From positions 3,906,001-3,970,000 of the forward strand of contig NZ_CP087131.1 of NCBI RefSeq assembly GCF_020911865.1: a stretch of 64,000 bases of DNA, given 5' to 3'. Shown here piece by piece: positions 58,910 to 64,000 of the stretch (position 1 is the stretch's first letter; each line of letters opens with the position of its first letter). Below the pieces are notes generated by a model that saw only the letters and a program-made list of their open reading frames with translations, was not told the origin of the DNA and did no database searches. The stretch comes from Chryseobacterium sp. C-71. GTDB lineage: Bacteria; Bacteroidota; Bacteroidia; Flavobacteriales; Weeksellaceae. The position numbers were made by a program, and so were the translations under genes.

Positions 58910-58948
58910 GCCGTAATCAGATGCGCTATTCAGTTGCGCCACGAGGCC
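58875..58948 (-). tRNA. tRNA-Arg (anticodon ACG)
   Basis: On the minus strand, GGCCTCG (58948-58942) pairs with CGAGGTC (58882-58876) as acceptor stem, with one G-T pair, and A as discriminator base. The D arm is GCGCAACTGAATAGCGC, the anticodon arm TCTGATTACGGCTCAGA with loop TTACGGC giving ACG, and the T arm CAGGTTTGAATCCTG. CCA is not encoded. Length 74. It marks the right end of the mobile region. Confidence 0.95.
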
Positions 58949-58963
58949 TTGTTTAAAGGTTTG

Positions 58964-58971
58964 CAAATATA
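58964..58971 (-). promoter_or_regulatory. -7 box of tRNA-Arg
   Basis: On the minus strand TATATTTG fits TAnnTTTG and lies 15 bp before the tRNA 5' end. A -33 TTG at the exact spacing is not seen. Confidence 0.5.
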
Positions 58972-58995
58972 AGACTTTTTTAGTTTCTTTGAAAG

Positions 58996-60042
58996 ATGAA
59001 ACTAAAATTTTTGCTTTTTATTGCGTTTTTATCGGTAATCTCCTGTAAACAAGAGACAAAAATATCATCATCGAATGTTGTTTCTTTATCTTCAAAACTG
59101 AATTTTAGAGAAGATAAAGGCAATCTGCATTTAGAATCGGGAAAATTTAAATATGATTTTAGAAATAATCAGCTTCCTTTTAAAAAAGTCATTCTGCTAA
59201 ATTCAAGTTTGCTAGGTTTTATTTCTGAGATTGGAGCGGAAAACACGGTGATTGGAGTCTCCAGTCCTGAATATATTTATTCTTCAAAAATTAATGATTT
59301 AGTTACTCAAGGGAAAATTCAAAACGTCGGAAACGAACAAAAGTATGATGTTGAAAAAATTATTTCTCTAAAGCCCGATGCAATTTTTACTAACTATATC
59401 GCAAGTTTCGACAATACCTATCAACTCTTAAAAAATAACGGAATTCAGGTTATATTCTTAGATGAATATATGGAACAGAAACCATTGGAGAAAACTGCTT
59501 ACCTTAAACTTTTCGGAAAACTATTTGGAAAAAATGAATCAGCAGAAAAAAAATATTTAGAGATTGAGAAAAATTACAATGATTTAAAGAAATTGGCTTT
59601 AAGGTCAAAATCCCAACCGAAGGTTCTAGCCAACGAAATGTATGGTGATATTTGGTATTTGCCGGGCGGAAAAACCTTTACCGCAAATTACATTGCTGAT
59701 GCTAACGCTGATTATATACTTAAAGAAAATGCCGAAGAAAAAGCCTTAACCATGAGCTTTGAAGAAGTGTATTCGAAATCAAAACAAACTCAATATTGGG
59801 TAAATGTCGGAAACCATATTTCAAAACAAGAGTTGTTGAATATCAATCCTTTTTACGGTAAACTAGAAGTTTTTAATAAGGGAAAAATTTATGGCGTTAC
59901 TGCAAAAGAAAAGCAAAAAGCCAATGATTTTTTTGAAACCGGAGTGGTGCGCTCTGATCTTATTTTAAAGGATTATATAAAGATCTTTCACCCAGAGCTT
60001 TTGCCAGATTATCAGCTGACTTACATGAAAGAATTGCAATAG
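58996..60042 (+). CDS. periplasmic-binding-protein-like lipoprotein (BtuF/FecB type)
   Basis: 348 residues. Lipobox in LLFIAFLSVISCKQE gives lipid-anchored Cys17. The two-lobed binding-protein family for iron-siderophore, haem or cobalamin shows in VILLNSSLLGFISEIGAENT, VIGVSSPEYIYSS, YDVEKIISLKPDAIFTNYI and the C-lobe ANEMYGDIWYLPGGKTFTAN. It would hand a metal complex to an ABC importer; no permease or ATPase gene is in the window. It begins 48 bp from the tRNA on the other strand. Confidence 0.88.
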   Translation: MKLKFLLFIAFLSVISCKQETKISSSNVVSLSSKLNFREDKGNLHLESGKFKYDFRNNQLPFKKVILLNSSLLGFISEIGAENTVIGVSSPEYIYSSKINDLVTQGKIQNVGNEQKYDVEKIISLKPDAIFTNYIASFDNTYQLLKNNGIQVIFLDEYMEQKPLEKTAYLKLFGKLFGKNESAEKKYLEIEKNYNDLKKLALRSKSQPKVLANEMYGDIWYLPGGKTFTANYIADANADYILKENAEEKALTMSFEEVYSKSKQTQYWVNVGNHISKQELLNINPFYGKLEVFNKGKIYGVTAKEKQKANDFFETGVVRSDLILKDYIKIFHPELLPDYQLTYMKELQ

Positions 60043-60082
60043 GTCTCAGGAATTTTATATTTTTGCAATAGTTTTTTAGCTT

Positions 60083-60727
60083 ATGTGGAAGAAAATAAAG
60101 CAATTCATTTTTATCGTTCTTATTCTGAACGTTGTATTTATCATTTGGGGAAGATTTTTTAATCCACCCATCACGATTACACAAATCGGTGGTCTTTTCG
60201 AGTACGGAAAGCTGAACCGAGACTATATTTCTTATGACGAAATGGGAAGTAATGTGAAAAAAGCCGTTATCGCATCAGAAGATCAGAAGTTTTTTAATCA
60301 TAATGGTTTCGATTATACAGCGATTGAAAAAGCGATGAAAAACAACGAAAAAGGTAAAAAAATTCGTGGCGGAAGCACCATTTCTCAGCAAACAGCAAAA
60401 AATGTTTTTCTTTGGCAGGGCAGAAGCTGGATCAGGAAAGGTCTGGAAGCGATGTATACTTTCATCATCGAAAAAGTGTGGTCTAAAGATATTATTCTGG
60501 AAAGATATCTGAATTCTATTGAAATGGGACAGGGGGTTTTTGGGGTAGAGGCGGCTTCGCAATATTACTTCGGGAAATCTTCAAAAGATCTTTCTGCATC
60601 AGATGCGGCCTGGATTGCAGCGGTTTTGCCCAACCCTAAAAAATATGATCCCAAAAATCCTTCAGCCTATCTGAGAAAGAAACACAATTGGATCATGAGA
60701 CAAATGAGAAATGTAAGTTTGAAATAG
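60083..60727 (+). CDS. mtgA: monofunctional peptidoglycan glycosyltransferase MtgA
   Basis: 214 residues. One N-terminal membrane segment (about 7-25), then the GT51 domain: KKAVIASEDQKFFNHNGFDY with the catalytic Glu, GGSTISQQTAKNVFLWQGRS, KVWSKDIILERYLNSIEMGQ and GVEAASQYYFGKSSKDLS. No transpeptidase domain follows, so it is the monofunctional type that polymerises glycan strands from lipid II. TATTTTTG at 60058-60065 may be its -7 box. Confidence 0.96.
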   Translation: MWKKIKQFIFIVLILNVVFIIWGRFFNPPITITQIGGLFEYGKLNRDYISYDEMGSNVKKAVIASEDQKFFNHNGFDYTAIEKAMKNNEKGKKIRGGSTISQQTAKNVFLWQGRSWIRKGLEAMYTFIIEKVWSKDIILERYLNSIEMGQGVFGVEAASQYYFGKSSKDLSASDAAWIAAVLPNPKKYDPKNPSAYLRKKHNWIMRQMRNVSLK

Positions 60728-60740
60728 TATCTTTGTACTA

Positions 60741-62774
60741 ATGAAATTTCTCAGTACTAGTACAAAAAATTTTGAATCTGTTCTTAAAAAATATTTTTCT
60801 TTTAAGAATGAAACCCTTTCTCTGGAACCTCTTGCGGAGTTTTTGGAAAGTATAAAGAAAGCCGATTTTACCGACGTTCTGAATTGTTTTAAGGCAAATT
60901 CTAACTTGACTGAAAATTTCAGCCACTACATTCATAATATTTTTAAAGGCAGACCCTTCAATTTATCACTGACAGAAGCTAATATTTTATCTGAAAATGC
61001 CTTTTTTCCTGAACTTAAGAAACGAATTCTAAATAAAGTTTTGCCACCCGTAGAAAATGAAAAAACGGTTTGGTACATGGTCGACAATATCAGTTTCAGA
61101 CCCAAAAAAGATCTCCAATATCTTCATAATCTTCCGGAAAATGAGATGGATGAGTTTTTAGAGATTTTAGGAATTTCAGATTTCATTCAAAAACCGAAAG
61201 TCAAAAGAGAACTTATTTTCTCGATGAATATTCTCTCATGGCGTGTTACCGGGATGGCTTTGGATGTTGAGGTCGTGAGAATGGCTCCCGAGTACAGAAA
61301 TTTTGACAACCCTTTTTTAGCATTACAAAAAGAACTTGAAACGTTGGCTGAAGAGTTTAAAATCAATCCGGACATCCAACTAACTTCTAAAGACAGCAGA
61401 TACAAACAGATTAAAATTTACACTGAGCAATGCCTTGATTTTGTCAATATCGCATTTAAAAATTCATCGAAGTATGGTATTTCAGGGAAAATTAATCAGG
61501 CACTTTTAAAAATTCGTCAACAGACCCAAAGAATTTATGAGATTGTACAATTGTTGGTGATTGATAATGACGCAGATGTTATTATTAGATCTAAACAATT
61601 GATGTTTAATATTTTGAGTTATAAATCTCATAAAAATAACATCTCTGAACTTTTCAACGACAGCACGAGAATGATTTCTCATCTCATTACAAATCATACT
61701 GCCGAAACGGGAAGTCATTACATCACCTCAAACCGCAAGCAGTACATGAAAATGTTTTACAAAGCGAGTGGTGGTGGGATCATCGTTGGGGCGTTGTGCG
61801 TTTTAAAAATGTTATACGGTTTCATGCCGGGAAGCGACTTTTTCCATGCATTTTTATACTCGTTAAATTATGCCATGGGATTTGTGATGATTTACCTTAT
61901 GGGTTTTACATTGGCAACAAAACAGCCCGCAATGACCGCTGCAACGATGACTAAAGTTCTTTCTGAACAGGGAAATTCGAAAAGAAACAATACTGAATTT
62001 GCTGATTTGGTTTCCAAATTATTCAGAAGTCAGTTTATTGCTTTTGTCGGGAACGTTTTATTGGCTTTTCCGGTTGCGATGGCAATTATTTATGGGTTAG
62101 ATGTGTTTTTCTCTCAAAATCTGGCGGTTGAAAAATCAGAAAAATTATTGAAAGATTTAGATCCATTTAATTCTAAAGCCATTCTCCATGCGAGTATTGC
62201 AGGTTTTTATCTTTTCATTTCAGGGATTATTTCAGGGAACATTGGGAATAATTCAATCTTTTTTCAAATTCCGGATAGAATTGCAAAAAATCAGTCGATT
62301 AAAAGAGTTTTTGGGGCAAAATTTGCCAAAAGCCTTTCAAAATATTACGCAAAAAACTGGGCAGGAATTGTTTCCAATTTCTGGTTTGGTGTATTTCTTG
62401 GAACTACAGCTCCTATTGGTTTGTTCTTCGGATTAGATCTCGATATTCGTCACATTACTTTTGCTGCAGGAAACTTTGCATTAGGCTTGTACGGAAAAGA
62501 TTTTAACGTAGATTCTTACACTTTTTGGATTGCGTTACTTACGGTTTTCATCATTGGTTTCTTCAACTTTTTGGTGAGTTTCAGCTTGTCTATGTTTTTG
62601 GCGTTTAGATCACGAAAGCTGAATTTTGGTGAAGTGAGTGAAATTTATAAAGAAATTTTCAAATATTTTTTAAAAAATCCGTTGAAGTTTTTCATACCAC
62701 TACGTTCTACTTTTGATCATAAAACGTCTAATATGATGCAAAATACAATTCCTACAAAATCTGAAGATCAGTAA
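60741..62774 (+). CDS. COG4389 membrane protein (so-called Gcr site-specific recombinase)
   Basis: 677 residues. The N-terminal half (about 1-340) is helical and soluble (LQYLHNLPENEMDEFLEILG, NILSWRVTGMALDVEVVRMA). The second half has several hydrophobic segments (GGGIIVGALCVLKMLYGF, FVGNVLLAFPVAMAIIYGLD, GFYLFISGIISGNIGNN, FWFGVFLGTTAPIGLFFGLD). This is the pattern of COG4389, named after a reported gonococcal recombinase; the sequence has no recombinase catalytic motif and looks like an integral membrane protein, so the name should be doubted. TATCTTTG at 60728-60735, 5 bp before the ATG, fits a -7 box and would give an almost leaderless transcript. Confidence 0.82.
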   Translation: MKFLSTSTKNFESVLKKYFSFKNETLSLEPLAEFLESIKKADFTDVLNCFKANSNLTENFSHYIHNIFKGRPFNLSLTEANILSENAFFPELKKRILNKVLPPVENEKTVWYMVDNISFRPKKDLQYLHNLPENEMDEFLEILGISDFIQKPKVKRELIFSMNILSWRVTGMALDVEVVRMAPEYRNFDNPFLALQKELETLAEEFKINPDIQLTSKDSRYKQIKIYTEQCLDFVNIAFKNSSKYGISGKINQALLKIRQQTQRIYEIVQLLVIDNDADVIIRSKQLMFNILSYKSHKNNISELFNDSTRMISHLITNHTAETGSHYITSNRKQYMKMFYKASGGGIIVGALCVLKMLYGFMPGSDFFHAFLYSLNYAMGFVMIYLMGFTLATKQPAMTAATMTKVLSEQGNSKRNNTEFADLVSKLFRSQFIAFVGNVLLAFPVAMAIIYGLDVFFSQNLAVEKSEKLLKDLDPFNSKAILHASIAGFYLFISGIISGNIGNNSIFFQIPDRIAKNQSIKRVFGAKFAKSLSKYYAKNWAGIVSNFWFGVFLGTTAPIGLFFGLDLDIRHITFAAGNFALGLYGKDFNVDSYTFWIALLTVFIIGFFNFLVSFSLSMFLAFRSRKLNFGEVSEIYKEIFKYFLKNPLKFFIPLRSTFDHKTSNMMQNTIPTKSEDQ

Positions 62775-63048
62775 ATTTTTCTTCCCCAAATTTATCCTGA
62801 AACTTTTTTAGATAAAAGCTTTTTCGCATTTGAAAGTCATTCCTGAGGATAGGAGAATCAATCTTAATGAGAATTGTCTTATCTTCAATATTCACACTTT
62901 CAATTTCGTTAAAAAGACTTTCATCCAGATAATCTTCAAGAAAATCTTTGATTTCAAAAGCAACTAATTTATTTTCAAAACCATAAATTCTGGCAAAAGA
63001 TTTTACCAGTTCTGAGGATTGGAATTCTCTTTTCTTATTTCGTTTCAT
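62752..63048 (-). CDS. DUF721 (DciA-related) protein
   Basis: 98 residues: KREFQSSELVKSFARIYGFE, FNEIESVNIEDKTILIKIDS and SPILRNDFQMRKSFYLKKFQ match the small DUF721 proteins often encoded beside recF in Bacteroidetes. The domain is related to DciA, the helicase loader found in many bacteria. Its end overlaps the converging COG4389 gene by 23 bp, and its start overlaps the end of the gene at 63035 by 14 bp. Confidence 0.88.
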   Translation of the reverse strand: MKRNKKREFQSSELVKSFARIYGFENKLVAFEIKDFLEDYLDESLFNEIESVNIEDKTILIKIDSPILRNDFQMRKSFYLKKFQDKFGEEKFTDLQIL

Positions 63049-63634
63049 TATTGAAGCCTTTATGTTTTGTTATTAATCCTTTAGAATTATAAAAGTTTTC
63101 TAATTTAAGATAAAAATTATCACACATTCCATTTATTTCTAATGATTTTTCTGAATTAAACTCCATTCTGTAACAATCAAAACATATTTCGAGAATTTCA
63201 AAGACTCTATCATTTTCGTCAAAAAATAGTATGGCATTTCTAGGAAAAAAACACTTATTAGCTTCGCGTCGGTCATTTAAGAATTTACCGCAAGTGTTAT
63301 AGAGTAGTTTTGATAATTCAAAAGTTTCTTCTAAATTAAGTGTTTTGGTTTCCTTAATTCCGTCCAGATTTTCATTTCCTAAAATGTTTTCTAATTTAAT
63401 GGGAAAAGTTTGTTCAGCAATTATTTTTTTTATCATTGAAGAATCACCACCCTTTCCTATAGGTGGTAAAGGGGTAGGGAATTCACTCACAAAATCAGTA
63501 TTGTACGAGATAATTTTAACTTTAGTTGTTTTATTAAAAGGATAACTATTCATAATCTCGTTCATCGAAAATTTCTTCTGTCCAAAAGAAATTAGCGAAA
63601 AAGTAAGTAAAAAAAGGGTAAATATTTTTTTCAT
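63035..63634 (-). CDS. secreted protein of unknown function
   Basis: 199 residues with a signal peptide (MKKIFTLFLLTFSLISFGQ). The body has no motif I recognise; it holds Cys residues in NTCGKFLNDRREANKCF and EICFDCYRMEF. An odd segment, SEFPTPLPPIGKGGDSSM (63440-63490), looks like the translation of an intergenic repeat that has become part of the gene. It sits between recF and the DUF721 gene, all on one strand. Confidence 0.75.
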   Translation of the reverse strand: MKKIFTLFLLTFSLISFGQKKFSMNEIMNSYPFNKTTKVKIISYNTDFVSEFPTPLPPIGKGGDSSMIKKIIAEQTFPIKLENILGNENLDGIKETKTLNLEETFELSKLLYNTCGKFLNDRREANKCFFPRNAILFFDENDRVFEILEICFDCYRMEFNSEKSLEINGMCDNFYLKLENFYNSKGLITKHKGFNNETK

Positions 63635-63667
63635 AATTCTGTGAAAATCTGTGTCATCTGTGGGAAA

Positions 63668-64000
63668 TTAAATTTCAAAAATGATACTTTCCTCGTTAAT
63701 CTTCTTCACCACACTTTCCGTACGTTCTCTATGCGTATCTGTAATAAAAATCTGTCCGAAACTTTCCTGATTCACTAGTTTTATCAACTGAGCAACACGA
63801 GTGTCATCTAATTTATCAAAAATATCATCCAATAAAAGAATCGGCGTTTTTCCGGTTAGCTCTTTTACCAGACTCATTTGAGCGAGTTTTAAAGAAATTA
63901 AAAACGATTTTTGTTGTCCCTGCGAACCAATTTTTTTAATGAGAACAGCGTCCATTTCAAAAAGCAAATCATCTTTGTGGATTCCTTTTGAAGTGTAAGT
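63668..64000 (-). CDS. recF: RecF, C-terminal part (cut by window edge)
   Basis: The frame is open to the window end, so only the last 110 residues are present. They include [20 protein letters not shown] (ABC signature region) and [20 protein letters not shown] (Walker B/D-loop) and end [17 protein letters not shown], which are the conserved C-terminal blocks of RecF. RecF loads RecA on gapped DNA with RecO and RecR. Downstream on the same strand follow a secreted protein gene and the DUF721 gene. Confidence 0.95.
   Translation of the reverse strand, partial: TYTSKGIHKDDLLFEMDAVLIKKIGSQGQQKSFLISLKLAQMSLVKELTGKTPILLLDDIFDKLDDTRVAQLIKLVNQESFGQIFITDTHRERTESVVKKINEESIIFEI

Noticed and set aside
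60741..62774. Site-specific recombinase activity
   Set aside because: The family name rests on an old report; the protein has many membrane segments and no serine or tyrosine recombinase motif, so I describe it only as a COG4389 membrane protein.

Overview
The window looks like chromosomal DNA of a low-GC Flavobacteriia/Weeksellaceae bacterium, most like Chryseobacterium. Reasons seen in the sequence: a SusC/SusD pair, many LytTR and hybrid histidine kinase genes, DUF2911 and DUF6428 proteins, tra genes of the Bacteroidetes conjugative-transposon type, few Shine-Dalgarno sequences, and TAnnTTTG-type -7 promoter boxes. Genus assignment is inference.

Layout. 1-7.9 kb: a bicupin cut by the left edge, a putative SRPBCC protein, a 41-bp degenerate tandem repeat, an ABM-type membrane protein, an old-yellow-enzyme reductase, a hybrid kinase plus LytTR regulator, and Dps. 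8.3-12.2 kb: an arsenic operon read leftwards (arsR, DUF6428, methyltransferase, arsenate-reductase-like phosphatase, ArsN-like acetyltransferase, Acr3) with two probable ArsR operators. 12.4-13.8 kb: a CLC antiporter with the GREGT signature, preceded by a recognisable fluoride riboswitch. 14.0-18.2 kb: a sulfur module (Crp/Fnr regulator, TauE/SafE exporter, persulfide-dioxygenase/rhodanese fusion, two YeeE/YedE halves); a 23-bp box is repeated upstream of two of these units. 18.3-21.6 kb: a chimeric gene scar, a metallophosphatase and a LytS/LytTR pair. 21.6-26.7 kb: a phosphatase operon with two alkaline phosphatases, one fused to a phosphodiesterase-like domain. 27.0-36.8 kb: SusC/SusD, a PIG-L deacetylase, an overlooked 34-residue membrane protein coupled to a sodium:solute symporter, and DUF2911.

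37.5-54.1 kb is the most interesting part: what appears to be a Bacteroidetes chaperone-usher-like surface fibre system. Four small secreted pilin-like proteins (three almost identical, each behind the same palindromic promoter) are followed by a PapD-like chaperone, a large usher-like beta-barrel protein and a two-domain protein whose C-terminal domain resembles the pilins, as a tip adhesin would. The same gene run continues into a hybrid kinase, a small kinase and a LuxR-type response regulator; a 1301-residue hybrid kinase carrying an Hpt domain lies upstream. The signalling genes plausibly control the pilin promoters.

54.1-58.9 kb is a mobile and decayed zone: a MITE-like element, a broken DUF4297-like nuclease gene, a broken serine recombinase, remnants of a conjugative element (TraE, shortened TraF) and an intact large serine recombinase whose reading frame ends inside a tRNA-Arg gene. 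59-64 kb returns to core-type genes: a metal/cofactor binding lipoprotein, MtgA, a COG4389 membrane protein, a DUF721 protein, and the C-terminal end of RecF cut by the right edge.
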